DNA of 64,000 bases, from assembly GCF_003597395.2 (NCBI RefSeq), contig NC_133770.1, forward strand, positions 26,590,474 to 26,654,473. The letters are read 5' to 3'. The position numbers and the translations under genes were made by a program. How positions within the stretch are numbered: the first letter of the stretch is position 1; every line of letters begins with the position of its first letter. The notes beneath the pieces were generated by a model. That model saw only the letters and a program-made list of their open reading frames with translations. It was not told where the DNA came from and ran no database searches. This DNA comes from Chelonoidis abingdonii (lineage: Eukaryota > Chordata > Testudines > Testudinidae). Shown here one piece after another: positions 22,294 through 33,509 of the stretch.

Positions 22294-24263
22294 GGCCACG
22301 TCTACACTACGGGATAATATCGAATTAGCTAAAATCGGTTTTATAAAACTGATATTATAAATTCGATTTCATGCGGCCACACTAGGCACAGTAATTCGGC
22401 GTTGTGCGTCCATGGTCTGAGGCTAACGCTCCTTGAAGCGATTGCATTGTGTGGTACTCTTCCGTAGCATATCATAGTTCCCCATAGTCCCCCCTGCCCC
22501 TTGGGATTCTGAGGATTGAATCTATAATTTCAGCGGGTGGTTTCTGGGTAAATGTCGTCTGTCTTCCTTTCCTCGGGAAAAATCAGACTACAATACTTTC
22601 GCGCCATTTTTCCCTGGATTGCCCTGCAGACCCCATCAGCACGGCAACCATGGAGCCGTTCAGCTTTTTATTTTTTCCGGCACCGTATGTGTACTGATGA
22701 CCGCGACAGAAGGTGGATACTCCAGCGCCTACACGCAGCATTCACTTGCTTTGCGATGATAGCAGAGCAATGGTTACCAGTATGTTCTGTACCGTCTACT
22801 GCGAAGTAAACGTGCAATAATGACAGTTCTTCTCTCTCTTTTACTGTCCCTGCTATGCAGGGAGTGCCCCGTGTCTGAAATCGGCGTGGCGCACCGCAAC
22901 GCAAAAGCAAAGATTGGTTGTACTCCCCGAGTCAATCCCTTCCCTTAATGGTTTCTAAACATAGAGTCATCCTGCCCTAGAATAAGGGGCAGTGTATTAG
23001 TAGACCAGTGCTATCGCAGAGAGCACAAGCTGCTCCGGGTCAGTTATTACACGAGGGGTGCCCCTGCCAACAACCCCACCGTTGTTTACCCATTCTCGCC
23101 CGCAACTGGGCTAGCCGATGCAGTGTCTGCCCATGTTGATGTCATGAAGTTAATAAAGAATGCAGAATAAAACAATGATTAGTGACATAAATGAGGGGAG
23201 GCAGCCATTCCGCGCGATGATATCCAGGCAGGACATTAAGCGGTGGGGGAGAGGGAGCCACAGCATGCTGCTGCTATGACAGTCCAAGCAGTACAGAATC
23301 TTTTCTTACACAGGAAAGGAGGGGACTGAAGCCTCCAGTTGCTATGAAGTAGTCAGTTAAGCCGTTCGTCCTACTACTGGGAGTAACCAGGAATGATGCC
23401 CTCATGTCAACATGTTAGATATTCATGAGGACGCTTACTAGTCCTACTGCACCGTCTACCACCAGGAAAGGGAGAAGGAGAGAAGCGGATACTGCTCTTC
23501 ACTGCTGCAGCATCGCGTCCTACCAGCAGCATTCAGTACAGTAGGGTGACATTGAAAGATCCCAGAAATGATTTCTTCCTTTTCATTTATGGTGAGGGGG
23601 GGGGAGAAACTGAGGATATATCCTGACACGCCAGACACTGTGTTAACCTACAGATATTGGAGCTCAGCAAGAATGCAAATACTTTTCAGAGACTGCTGTG
23701 GACTGTGGGATGCTGGAGTCCTCGGTACCCCTCCATCTCATGAGTGTCCATTTGAGTCTCTGGCTTCCGTACGCTTGTCACGCAGCGCTGTGTATTCTGG
23801 AGATTTTTTTGAACGCTTTGCGTTTCTTCATGTAACGGAGCTTGATTTAGACAGATTTGTCTCCCCATACAGCAATCAGCTCCAGGATCTCCGATGTCCA
23901 TGCTGAGAGTCTTTGATTTGAGACTGCATCGCCCCGTGGTGATCAGAGCTCCACGCTGTGGCAAACAGGAAATGTAATTCAAAAGTTCGCGGGCTTTCCT
24001 ATTTACCTGCCCGCTGCATCCAGATTCAGATTCTTCCAGAGCAGTCAGTGTGCACTGTGGGATACCGCCCGGAGGCCAATAACGTCGATTTCCGTCCACG
24101 CTAACCGTAATTTAGCGCTACTCCTCTCGTCGGGGAGGAGTATAGAAATTGATTTAAAGAGCCCTTTATATCAATATAAAGGGCGTTGTAGTGTGGACGG
24201 GTACAGCGTTAAATCGATTTAACGCTCTTTAAATTGATTTAAACGCGTAGTGTAGACCAGGCC
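22294..24263 (-). mobile_element. PIF/Harbinger DNA transposon, 1.97 kb, nested
   Basis: Left end GGCCACGTCTACACTACG, right end CGTAGTGTAGACCAGGCC, with a 3-bp GTA duplication (22291-22293, 24264-24266). The sub-terminal right part, with 'ctttatatcaatataaaggg' and 'cgtagtgtggacgggtacagcgttaaatcg' type sequence, is the complement of the element cut off at 63901-64000, so both belong to one family. A SANT/Myb-like relic is on the minus strand at 23790-23909. The interior is CpG-rich compared with its surroundings, which suggests a younger insertion. No transposase is recognisable. Confidence 0.8.
23790..23909 (-). pseudogene. Harbinger ORF1 (SANT/Myb-like) remnant
   Basis: Minus strand from 23909 translates to AWTSEILELIAVWGDKSV, then a stop at 23847-23849. 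It continues in frame as IKLRYMKKRKAFKKIS, the second half of the first SANT helix pair. The same core (E-x-L-x-L-I-x-x-W-G-x-x-S-V) is found in the other element at 5195-5260. Downstream sequence is too rearranged to follow. Function in the family is binding of transposon ends. Confidence 0.65.
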
Positions 24264-24324
24264 GTAGACTGGACCTGAGCCAGCTATGCTGCTGATGATT
24301 GTGTAGCACCCTTCCCCTCCACTC

Positions 24325-25130
24325 TCCTTCTAATTTCATAGAGACTATGCAGAGTGGAGTGCCAGCTCTACTACTGCTAAATTTGGGAAGTCCCTCCGGT
24401 TGAAAGGACAGCTCCTCTATGTGCTCTAGAATCAGGGTGCTTACATGGATTGCCATGCAATTTTCTATTGTGAGGCAAGGTTAGTGACCCAAAGGTGGGG
24501 TCATGTTGAGCAAGGGGGTTCCTGAGATACAGCCTCCAGGGGAATAAAAATCATGAAGTCCACACATTCTAGCAACTTTGAAGTTTGAAACAGAAATCTG
24601 AGAAATCTGACAATGAAATAGAAAGCTGTGGACATCTGGGCAAAAAATCTGCCTCTGTCACCTGGTGGTGTGGGTGTTGGGGGTTTTATTTTATTTTGTT
24701 GAGTAAAGTAATCTGAGTATAGCAGAATATTTGAAGCTGCTGAAATTATTTGTCAAGTGAAAATAAATTACTCGTGAATGCTCACTGGAAGGGAAGGATG
24801 CTTAAGGATTCAAGCCCTGAATTCTCCCCTTTCAAGTGTGTGCTGAGATATGCAGGAGCCCTGATTGTCTTGGGGTGTTGAAGCTCCTCTCCTTGACCCT
24901 CTATGTGAGCTGGGATCTGGGGCATGGGGAGTAGAAGTGACAGAAATTTAAATGCCTGAAATCCAGAATACTTATGCTACACATCACCCCTGTGTGGGGT
25001 AAGAAGCCCCATTTGAAAGCGGAAGACTGGATGGATTTGGGGAAGCCAGCTGAAGTAGCATCAGGAATCCCAGCTGGGGGTTGAAGGAGTGAAGACCCCA
25101 GCTCAGTGAGCATCATGGGCAACATAATGC
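24325..25130 (+). repeat. unrecognised repeat, copy 2 of a diverged direct pair
   Basis: Parallels 20690-21840: 'gtgctctagaatcagggtgcttacatggattgcc', 'ggttagtgacccaaaggtgggg', 'gggggttcctgagatacagcc', 'gtgtgggtgttgggggttttatttt', then 'ccttgaccctctatgtgagctgggatctgggg'. Same order, same strand, about 3.6 kb downstream. Family unknown. Confidence 0.5.
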
Positions 25131-25523
25131 CCTGAGCAAATGATTTTTTTTAAAGAAAATTTGCTACAGTGCAAATGATAAAGTATTGAAAATCATGGAG
25201 TTTGCATGGAATTGATTTAACTAGAAAACTTAATCAATTTCAGTTGCTCCTGTACATCCATTTTTGAACACACCCAGCCTCTTGTTGTTTCCTGCCTATT
25301 TGTTTTCCCTTCGCCAGTCTATTCTTCCACGCAGACATGCACAGAGCTCTTCCACACACATACACAGCAGTCTATTCCTCTGCATGCGCACAGTGCTGTA
25401 AGCTAAGGTAACATTTAAAAGATCATGATTTGGGAGCATTTTCATGATTTCTGTGCCTTCTGTGAAACTGTGATTTACACAGGGCCCTATACATAACCGC
25501 AGTAGTGTGCAGCCTTCCAATAA

Positions 25524-25767
25524 GACCTGGTCTATACTAAAAAGTTAGGTTGACCCAGTTACACCTCTCAGGAATATAAAAAATCCACACTCCTGTGGAC
25601 AGTAGTTAAACTGACCTAATCCTGGTGTAGACAGTACTAGGACAAGGGAAGAACGCTTCTGTTGACCTAGCTACTGTCTCTCCTATGCCGATGGGAAAAC
25701 CCCTCCTGTTGGCATAGGTAGTGTCTACACTGAAGCACTGCAGACTATTTCAAGTGCAGACAAGCCT
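25524..25767. mobile_element. Harbinger-type MITE, 244 bp
   Basis: Begins GACCTGGTCTATACTAAAAA and ends GTGCAGACAAGCCT, flanked by TAA on both sides (25521-25523, 25768-25770). It contains 'cctaatcctggtgtagacagt' and 'ggcataggtagtgtctacact' in the interior, so it may be a composite of two related MITEs. Non-coding. Confidence 0.7.
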
Positions 25768-26096
25768 TAAGTTGCTGCCTGTGATATGTGTATGGAGCAG
25801 CACAAGGCAGGAGTCAGCAAGGAGAAACTTATTATATGTTAATGGTTTCTACTCTGCAAACTAATGGCTCAAAGGGGCAGAAAGGGGGAGGGAAGCTGAA
25901 AATGTTGGCAGCAGGGGATGTATGTTGCAGGAAATGGTGAGGCATGGGGGGCGGAGGAAAGAGACACACCAGTCTTCTCTCATAAGTTTAAAGTTATGGT
26001 AACAACCATGTAATAAAACTGTCAATGTTTTGGGACCTATACCATGGTTTCAAATATCAGAGGGGTAGCCGTGTTAGTCTGGATCTGTAAAAAGCA

Positions 26097-26193
26097 ACAA
26101 AGAGTCCTGTGGCACCTTTTGGATTAACAGATGTATTGGAGCATAAGCTTTTGTGGGAGAATACCCACTTCCTTAGACGCATGTAATGGAAAT
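26097..26193 (+). repeat. Penelope terminal repeat, left arm of inverted pair
   Basis: Reads 'agtcctgtggcacctt...aacagatgtattggagcataagctt...gaatacccactt...gacgcatgtaatggaaat'. The complement lies at 27842-27938. Penelope-like elements often bear such partial terminal repeats in direct or inverted arrangement because of their priming mode. Fragments of it are scattered at 20023, 55371 and 58967. Confidence 0.8.
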
Positions 26194-26224
26194 GGTGGTG
26201 TTAATGTGACATCATCTCTGGAAT

Positions 26225-27124
26225 TGGCACTCTCACTGAAGGACTGTCCAGATATGTGGACTCTCTACTTGGACCCTACGCCACCAGCACTCCCAGCTAT
26301 CTCCGTGACATCACTGATTTCCTGAAAAAACTACAATGCATTGGTGATCTTCCAGAAAACACCATCCTAGCCACCATGGATGTGGAGGCTCTCTACATAA
26401 ACATCCCACACACAGGTGGAATGCAAGCTGTCAGGAACAGTATCCCTGATGATGCCACAGCACAACTGGTTGCTGAGCTCTGTGACTTTATCTTCACGCA
26501 CAACTATTTCAAATTTGGTAACAATATATACCTCCAGACCAGTGGCACCACTATGGACACCCACATGCCCCACAATATGCCAACATTTTTATGGTTGACC
26601 TGGAACAACGCTTCCTCAGCTCTGGTCCACTCATGCCCCTTCACTACCTACGCTACACTAATGACATCTTCATCATCTGGACACATGGAAACGAGACTCT
26701 GAAAGAATTCCACTATGATTTCAACAGCTTCTATCCTACCATCAACCTGAGCCTGGACCAATCTACACAGGAGGTCCACTTCCTAGACATCACGGTACAA
26801 ATAATTGACGGTCACGTTAACATCACCCTTAACCGAAAACCCACTGACTGCTACGCCTACCTTCATGCCTCCAGCTTCCATCCTGGACACACCACATGAT
26901 CCATCCTCTACAACCAAGTGCTGATGTACAACTACATTTCCTCCATCCCCTCAGACAGAGATCAAGATCTTCACCAAGCATTCTCAAAACTACAATACCT
27001 GCACGAGGAAATAAAGAAACAAATCAAGAGCCAGATGTGTACCCAGAAGCCTCCTGTTGCAAGACAAGCCCAAGAAAGAAACCAACAGATCTCCACTGGC
27101 CATCACCTACAGTCTTCAGCTTAA
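26225..27124 (+). pseudogene. Penelope-type reverse transcriptase, broken
   Basis: Frame with ILATMDVEALYINIPH (the palm motif holding the first catalytic Asp) runs to about 26582. A frameshift leads to LEQRFLSSGPLMPLHYLRYTND (26600-26665) and FLDITVQIIDGHVNITLNRKPTD. A TGA at 26897 then interrupts, and the same frame continues as DRDQDLHQAFSKLQYLHEEIKKQ. At the catalytic centre the box reads YTND (26654-26665) where Y-x-D-D is expected, so the first Asp of the pair is replaced by Asn. The enzyme would reverse-transcribe the element RNA at the target; this copy cannot. Confidence 0.8.
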
Positions 27125-27191
27125 ACCTCTCCAATGCATCATCAGTGATCTATAACCCATCCTGGACAATGATCCCACACTTTCCCAGGCC

Positions 27192-27584
27192 TTGGGTGGC
27201 AGGCCCGTCCTCGCTCACAGACCACCCACTAACCTTAAGCATATTCTTACCAACAACCACACACTACACCATAGTAACTCTAACTTGGGAACCAATCCAT
27301 GCAACAAACCTCGATGCCAACTCTGCCCACATATTTACACCAGCGACACTATCACAGGACCTAACCAGATCAGCTACAACATCATCGGTTCATTCACCTG
27401 CACATCCACCAATGTTATATACGCCATCATGTGCCAGCAATGCCCCTCTGCTATGTACATCGGCCAAACTGGACAGTCCCTATGTAAAAGAATAAATGGA
27501 CACAAGTCAGATATTAGGAATGGCAATATACAAAAACCTGTAGGAGAACACTTAACCTCTCTGGACACACAATTGCAGATTTAA
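27192..27584 (+). pseudogene. GIY-YIG endonuclease domain of Penelope-like element, decayed
   Basis: The frame has a Cys-rich stretch CNKPRCQLCPH (residues 37-47, a zinc-knuckle-like spacer typical before the nuclease). It is followed by VIYAIMC (75-81) and MYIGQTG (88-94), i.e. the GIY and YIG strands, then KRINGHKSDI with Arg100 and His104, and GEHL with the candidate metal-binding Glu119. Upstream in the same frame the linker is cut by TAA at 27153. The domain nicks target DNA in Penelope retrotransposition. After residue 120 the frame shifts, so the C-terminus is lost. Confidence 0.8.
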
Positions 27585-27841
27585 AGGTAGCCATCCTGCA
27601 GCAAAAAAAACTTCAAGACCAGACTTCAAAGAGAAACCGCCGAGCTGCAGTTCATTTACAAATTTGACACCAGCAGCTCAGGATTAAATAAAGACTGTGA
27701 ATGACTTGCCAACTACAAAAGCAGTTTCTCCTCCTTTGGTGTTCACACTTCAACTGCTAGAAGAGGACCTCATCCTCCCTGACTGAACTAATCTCATTAT
27801 CTCTAGACTGATTCTGGCCTTCATATTTATAGCTGCCGGAA

Positions 27842-27938
27842 ATTTCCATTACATGCGTCTGACAAAGTGGGTATTCACCCATGAAAGCTCATGCTCCAAT
27901 ACATCTGTTAGTCTATAAGGTGCCACAGGACTCTTTGT
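27842..27938 (-). repeat. Penelope terminal repeat, right inverted arm
   Basis: Complement of 26097-26193: 'catgcgtctgacaaagtgggtattcaccc' through 'ctgttagtctataaggtgccacaggactcttt'. Confidence 0.8.
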
Positions 27939-27947
27939 AGACCATGG

Positions 27948-28777
27948 CTGAGATTTCCCTCAAGGGCACTGTCATCAACTACACATTGCAAGCATTTCAA
28001 AGCATGACCATAAGCCCCATTCCACTATAACAAAATGTACAGGAGGGGAACTGAGGAATCACTGTGCAACCATATCACTGATGAGAAAGACCACTGGACT
28101 GACACTATTCCTAGTTCTGTCACATACCTTAACTCTGCTCTTTTTGAGCATTGCCCCAGAAACACCTGTGCCACACATACTTGCATTCTACCATTTCACT
28201 GTAAAGAAAAGGAGTTACCTGCACCTGCCCTAAATGCAAACATTTGGCCTACTTTCCTGAGAGAATTACCATTGGCCTCAACTCTGTATTTCCTAGCCAT
28301 TGTGTATGTTATATACAAATGGAAGAAATGGGAAATTTTATCGTAATGAATGTAAATCAGAAGCTAAACATTTTAGAAAATTGATAAAGGAAGTGTAAGG
28401 ATAAAAGGAGACAGCTATAAGAAGTTGTTTCTTTTAAGTATATTAGGAACAAGAAGAATCCTAATAGTGGTATTGGTCCATTACTGGATGAAACTGGTAG
28501 ACTTATCAATAATAGTACACAGAAAGCAAAGACAGTCAATAAATATTTCTGTTTGGGAAAAAATAGATGTGTGCATCTATATAAAATAATAGATATGCCA
28601 TAATTACATCAGCTGTTTTTCCCTAAATACAGAACAGAAATATTTATTTGTGTATATTTATATATATTACAATATGTATGTATATTTACAATATATACTA
28701 CAAAAAGGACAGTAATCAATTGTTCTCCATGTACACTTAAGATAGAACAAGAAGTAATTGGCTTAATTTGCAGCAAG
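27948..28777. other. no recognised feature
   Basis: AT-rich; 28580-28730 is rich in TATA/ATAT steps. No coding or repeat call. Confidence 0.45.
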
Positions 28778-28993
28778 AGAGATTTAGGGTAGATATTAGG
28801 AAACACTAACTATAAGAGTAGTTAACAGGCTACCAAGGAAGGTTGTGGAATCTCCATCATTGGAGGTTTCTAAGAACAGGGTGGACAAACATCCATCAGG
28901 GATGGTCTCGGTATACTTAGTCTTTCCTCAGTGAGAGGGGATATACTAGATGACCTCTTGAGTTCTCTTTGAATCCTACATTTTTACGATTCT
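28778..28993 (+). repeat. CR1 LINE 3' end
   Basis: Contains 'ggctaccaaggaaggttgtggaatctccatcattggaggtttctaagaacagggtggac', 'catcagggatggtctcgg' and 'gatgacctcttgag', the last codons and 3' untranslated region of CR1. No frame is intact. Confidence 0.75.
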
Positions 28994-29780
28994 TTGTTTA
29001 TTTGTGGATTGATATGTAATTTTGCAGGTTGCTCTTATGGACTTTTAGCTCTGCATACTAAATGGGAAAAACGTGTAATAGGATGACTTAATTTAGAAAT
29101 TCAGCATTCCATGTGCACATTGCACATTACAGGTTTGATCCTGCTGCAACGTGGCTGGTGATAAAACATTCATGGTCTTTCAAGGACGAAAGGCCCTACC
29201 TTTTTTTAAAGATTTTGGGAATCTACAAACTTTTCCTTAATGCTGCAAAGGGATCTGCTCAGGCCTTGAATAAAGAGTTTTGAAAAATAAATTTTAATTT
29301 ATTCAATCTCTGAGAAGTAAAGCACAAGCCTGGTCCTATAATGCTTACCATACTCTAGACTCTAGAAGTCAATGGGTGCTCCATACCCTAAGGAAATATT
29401 TGTTAGAGCTGTGAATGTACTGAAATAGCTGTGCACAACAGAACAAGGTAAGGACAGAGAGTTAGCTCCATCCATTTCCTGCCATAATTTTTTCCACAAT
29501 ACTCTATTAGGTTCAATGATAGTGTTGCCTGCACATCGATGACAGACATGGACATTATTTTGTTTCTAAATATTTTGGCCTTTTTTGGATTATGGAATGG
29601 CCTTAACATTATTTTATCAGTTTTCTAACAAGTAAATAGTGTAATTAATAAGAGAAGTGATATTTTCACTTTCCTTAACAAAGTGTTACATATGAAAATA
29701 AGTAATTCTGTAATTTTCCCCTCATATGTGTGCACTTTATTAGTTCTTTCTATTTTTACAAGTGACTCTCCAAAGCTCTG
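28994..29780. other. no recognised feature
   Basis: Nothing recognised. Confidence 0.45.
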
Positions 29781-29853
29781 AGGGGCTGATCCAAAACTCA
29801 GTGAAATCAATGGAAAGAATTCCATTGACTTCAGTGGACTTTTGATCAGGGTC
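29781..29853. repeat. fold-back element with CCATTGACTTCA core
   Basis: Arms GCTGATCCAAAACTCAGTGA and its imperfect complement TCAGTGGACTTTTGATCAGG enclose AATCAATGGA/TCCATTGA, so nearly the whole 73 bp folds. Related copies are at 33241-33310, 33421-33509 and 52676-52734. Confidence 0.65.
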
Positions 29854-29973
29854 TAGTTGCAGAGCAATAATTGCACATATAGTGCATATTTATATTGCAG
29901 GGAGGTGCAAATGCAGCACATGTAGATATACCCTGAGCTAGTTTTTATCTAGTCATGGCAGCATGGGCTTGCC

Positions 29974-30277
29974 CAGGGGTCAGCAACCTCTGGCATGTGG
30001 GCCAGTTTGTTTATCTGCCAAGTCGGCAGGTTCAGCGGACCGCAGCTCCCACTGGCCGTGGTTCACCGTCCCAGGCCAATGGGGGTGGCAGGAAGCACCG
30101 TGGGCCGAGGTATGTGCTGGCCACGGCTTCCTGCCTCCTGCATTGGCCTGGGACAGCAAACCACGGCCAGTGGCAGCTGCGATCCGCCAGACCTGCCAAT
30201 GCAGCAGATAAACAAATTGGCCTGGCCAGCCAGGATGCTTACCCTCGTGAGCGCGTGCCAGAGGTTGCTGACCCCTG
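29974..30277. mobile_element. palindromic hAT MITE, 304 bp
   Basis: Ends CAGGGGTCAGCAACCTCTGG and complement are the standard 5'-CAGRGG hAT termini. They are flanked by an 8-bp duplication with one mismatch, GGCTTGCC (29966-29973) and GGCTAGCC (30278-30285). Left and right halves are complementary along most of their length (e.g. 'ccactggccgtggtt' against 'aaccacggccagtgg'), so it can form one long hairpin. The open frames inside are by-products. Confidence 0.85.
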
Positions 30278-30285
30278 GGCTAGCC

Positions 30286-30959
30286 CCACCCACCCAGGAA
30301 CCTGAGTGCCTATTCAAGCAGCTAGTCTGCTGCTGCTTGTGCTGCTTCACCTTCACAGCGATAGTTACTCAAACTAGCTTTGATCTAGCTAAATCAAAGC
30401 TAGCTTGGATATGTCTACATGTGTTGCAATCACATCCCAATTGCAGATGTAAGTAGAGTCAGGATGAACTCTACCCTGACATCTGGTGGTGAATTATGGG
30501 AAGTGTTGAAAGGAATTTCAGGTATTTGCACTGGCACACCCACCCCACCTAGCATAGCCCACGGCAGCCTGGGATGGTTATTTTGACAGCTCTGGGATCC
30601 CCAATTTCTTTGTTACTGGGGCAGGAGGAATAAAATGTTGTCACTCTGATTATGTGAATAAGGAACTATGAGACTGCTTTATGACAGAGATGTCTCACCA
30701 TCAATTTAGTAGCTCTTGCTAGACAAGGGACATGGGTGCCAAAACCCAGTAAAGGGAGGAGGGGGACTGGTGTGTGCACCTGATGGTATGGGCCCCTTTT
30801 GACGGCCTGGAACACCAATTGCACAATCCTTCTCTCTCCACTGTTGAAGAGCAGAGCATTTTGAATCCTTAGGAGTCCATCTAGAGGCTGCTGAGCTGAA
30901 TTCACGTGTGGGCCAATGGGGCACCAGACTGGGACTCCACTACTACAAGCTGAAATCAC
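30286..30959. other. uncertain, possibly upstream part of the LTR element
   Basis: 30286-30650 has nothing recognised. 30660-30959 may be internal or 5' LTR sequence of the element that continues to 31729, but I have no boundary. Confidence 0.35.
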
Positions 30960-31729
30960 TAAAGAGCTACGCTTACTGATCTTGAATCACTGAGTGCTGT
31001 CGTTAACTAACGGGGAACTGAAGATCTATTCGCTAAGCGCTGCAGAAGCGGAGCAGTTTCAGCAGACATTGGAGCAGCCCACATTGGAGCAGCCCACGGA
31101 ACGTAGCGGAGTGGAGCGGTTTGCAGGGACGGCTGGGGTGTCTTACGGGTCGGCTGGAGGAGTGGCATAGCCGGTGGAGTGGAGCCGGTCATGGTTAAGG
31201 CTGCAGCAGAACTCGACAGAGAGGCGGAGCAGTTGGCCCCTGGCCCACGTAAGGTGCCCTTTAATACCCTGTGTACGCCCCCACCCTCCATTTCCACCCA
31301 GGCTGCGGGGGGGAACTCTGCAGATAAACTTTTGAACTCTGTGGTGGCACTGACCAGAGACAGAGACTTTTGGGTTGTTGGACTTTGAGGTGATTGGACT
31401 TACGACCCTAAGGGGAAAAGGACATTGCCGAACATACTTGGAGGTGGGTTTTTTGCTAATGGTTTGTGTTATAATCCTGTTTGTGGTGTTTCTCCAATGT
31501 GATGCCGCATTTTTCCCTCCTTTATTAAAAGGATTTTGCTACACTCGGACTCCGTGCTTGCGAGTGTGGAAGTATTGCCTCCTAGAGGCGCCCGGGGGCG
31601 TGGTATGTAATTGTCCCAGGTCACTGGGTGGGAGCTCGAGCCGGTTTTGCATTGTGTTATTGAAACGGAACCCCTGGATTTTGAACCCGGCCCTTGTTGC
31701 TGCCAACTCAGAGGGGCAAAGGGTTACAT
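30960..31729 (+). repeat. LTR, probably Gypsy- or ERV-type
   Basis: CpG-rich compared with its surroundings. Contains 'ggggaactgaagatctattcgc', 'ctttattaaaaggattttgctacactcgg' (ATTAAA-type polyadenylation signal), 'tgcttgcgagtgtggaagtattgcctcctagaggcgcccggggg', and ends AAAGGGTTACA at 31729. I recognise this as a turtle LTR 3' portion (R-U5 like). No primer-binding site follows 31729, so it is either a 3' or a solo LTR. The 5' boundary is a guess and no target duplication was found. Confidence 0.55.
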
Positions 31730-33240
31730 AGTTTAGACATCCACGTGGTCAGAATGGTGTAAGAAAGCACCAAAAACACAAACCTGTAAAATTCCACACT
31801 TGAATAAATTACATCTTTTCATAATTGCCCTATGATTCTCTCACACCAAGTAATGTTGATATTTCTGCAATTAAAACAACTTTTTGTCCAGTGAAAGTTT
31901 TTGCGATTTTCAAAAGCACTCATCAATGGTCTAACTCTTCTCCCATTGATGCTTCATAAATTTAAGCACATGTGTAAGTCATTGCAGGATTGTGGCCTAA
32001 TAGAAAACCATCATGTGGGGAGATTGCCTCAACTGTTCCAATTATAGAAATCATTGTGACTCATGACTTATTAAAAACAACACATTTTTTTGAATCACAC
32101 AACTCCTCAAAACTCAATTTAAGAAATCTGACCCAAATGTTTACACCATGTAGTGTATTCTGACCAGTTCTTCTGAAGACTCTTTTACTTCAGAAGACAA
32201 TGAAATTATCCAATGCCCTCTGCTGGCCATGCTCTGTAATTTTATTTTGTATTTTCTAGTCTTTCTATGGTGTCTATATGAGCCCAGCCCTAACTGAACA
32301 CTACCTTAAATTGGCATGATTCTTATTAACTTTAATGAGGATGATACCCACTTATCTCTGGGCTCAATTTGCTTCTGTGTTTCAAAGGATCCCAAATTCC
32401 TGTAAGTTTTGATATTTTTTTCCTTAAATCTATGTTTGAATGTAGTTTTTAAATTGGCAATGAAAGGAAAAAAAACCCAAAGCCCTGAGTGTAACAGATG
32501 TTCTGTATGCACCAGTTCTATCATGTGATGATGATCTGGAGATCCAGTTGAAAAATCAGCAATTCTGAGAAAAAATATCTATAATTTAAAATGTAAGATG
32601 TAATTGTGTAAAACTGTAAACAGTAGCTAAACTGCATTTAAGCTCCCAAATCCTGGTAAAGCCCTAATCCAGCAAAGTATTTATGCATGTTCATCCTTGG
32701 ACTGCTGAACTGCGGCCTAAATGGACTGATTTTCTACAGTTAAGCAACAAACAGCTATGCTGAAATCAATACATGGGGCTGGACACTCACTGCTACTTAA
32801 CATTTAACCTACATATGTTAAAGACTGACTTTAGCCTATTTTTGAAAATCTTGTCCTTATCAATAAGAGATTTTAGCTGACAAAAAGTGGGAGATATTAT
32901 AATAGCATATTTTTTAGTTCATGCACCATGAAGACTGGGGTGTTTAAAGGGATCTAAGGTTGTCGGTTCCATGAAAGTCAATGGAATTTTGGCATCTAGT
33001 TCACTTTAGCTTCTTTAACTATCCCAGTCAGTCCTTTTTATCAATTAGCCCAAATTATTTATTAATTAAATGATTATAAGGAGTTGTTTTAAAAAAAGCC
33101 TTTTGGAAGCATAAGAAATGCTATGAAATGTGAGTTCCCTTCAGGAACTCAGTTAGGGCCAAATTCTGCCACCTTTACTCACAGTGAGTAACCCCATGCA
33201 TTTAAATTGGACTACTTCAGAAATAAGAGTCTATTAAAGA
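31730..33240. other. no recognised feature
   Basis: AT-rich sequence. The 31930-32000 part has the 'aatttaagcacatgtgtaagtcattgcagga' flavour of an old amniote repeat. No coding signal. Confidence 0.45.
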
Positions 33241-33310
33241 GGCCTGGCCCACAGCCTGATGCAGTCAATGGGAGTCTTTCCCTGATTTAAATGGGCTTTA
33301 GATCAGGCTG
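33241..33310. repeat. fold-back element, CAATGGG core, copy
   Basis: 'cagcctgatgcagtcaatgggagtctttccctgatttaaatgggctttagatcaggctg' folds on itself and matches the 29781 family. Confidence 0.55.
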
Positions 33311-33420
33311 ATTGTGAGTAAGGGTATTAAAATCAAGTCTTTCTTAATTACCACTGTCACCATGTGAAAGAACAGGGTACAATAACCCCCTCCAATCTCT
33401 GAGTCCAGTGCTTACTCATG

Positions 33421-33509
33421 CCCTGATCCTACAGTCTTTACTCAGACAAAACACCTACTGGCTTCAATGGAAATTTTATCAGAGGAAAGACTGAAGGATT
33501 TGGTCCTGG
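33421..33509. repeat. fold-back element, related copy
   Basis: Left arm 'ctgatcctacagtctttactcaga', right arm 'tcagaggaaagactgaaggatttggtcc', centre 'ggcttcaatgg'. Confidence 0.5.

Larger units (their letters stand above)
22186..24275. mobile_element. MITE split by a Harbinger insertion (host element)
   Basis: The left part, 22186-22293, begins 'cgctgtctacacgggggttaggtcggtataac' and carries the matching arm 'gacatagttatacctatataggt'. The right remnant, 24264-24275, reads GTAGACTGGACC, the complementary end. Removing the insertion and one GTA rejoins a short palindromic MITE with CTGTCTACA/TGTAGAC ends. The interval given spans the insertion. Confidence 0.6.
26048..27940 (+). mobile_element. 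Penelope-like retroelement, 5'-truncated, about 1.9 kb
   Basis: Carries Penelope-type reverse transcriptase (26225-27124) followed by a GIY-YIG endonuclease relic (27192-27584), the family's defining order. The left end holds a terminal-repeat fragment (26097-26193) and the right end the same sequence inverted (27842-27938). The 7-bp ACCATGG at 26041-26047 and again at 27941-27947 is a probable target duplication. Lesions include a frameshift near 26585, TGA at 26897-26899, TAA at 27153-27155 and further shifts, so it is dead. Confidence 0.85.

Noticed and set aside
23568..24099. Open frames of 112 (plus) and 137 (minus) codons
   Set aside because: Within a Harbinger element. The frame matching SANT/Myb is a different one and is interrupted.
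26896..27495. 199-codon frame, the longest in the window
   Set aside because: It is out of frame with the reverse transcriptase and GIY-YIG relics that overlap it; those show the real coding frames.
29955..30456. Overlapping open frames of 82 to 153 codons
   Set aside because: They lie largely inside a palindromic hAT MITE; symmetry and high GC explain the open frames on both strands.
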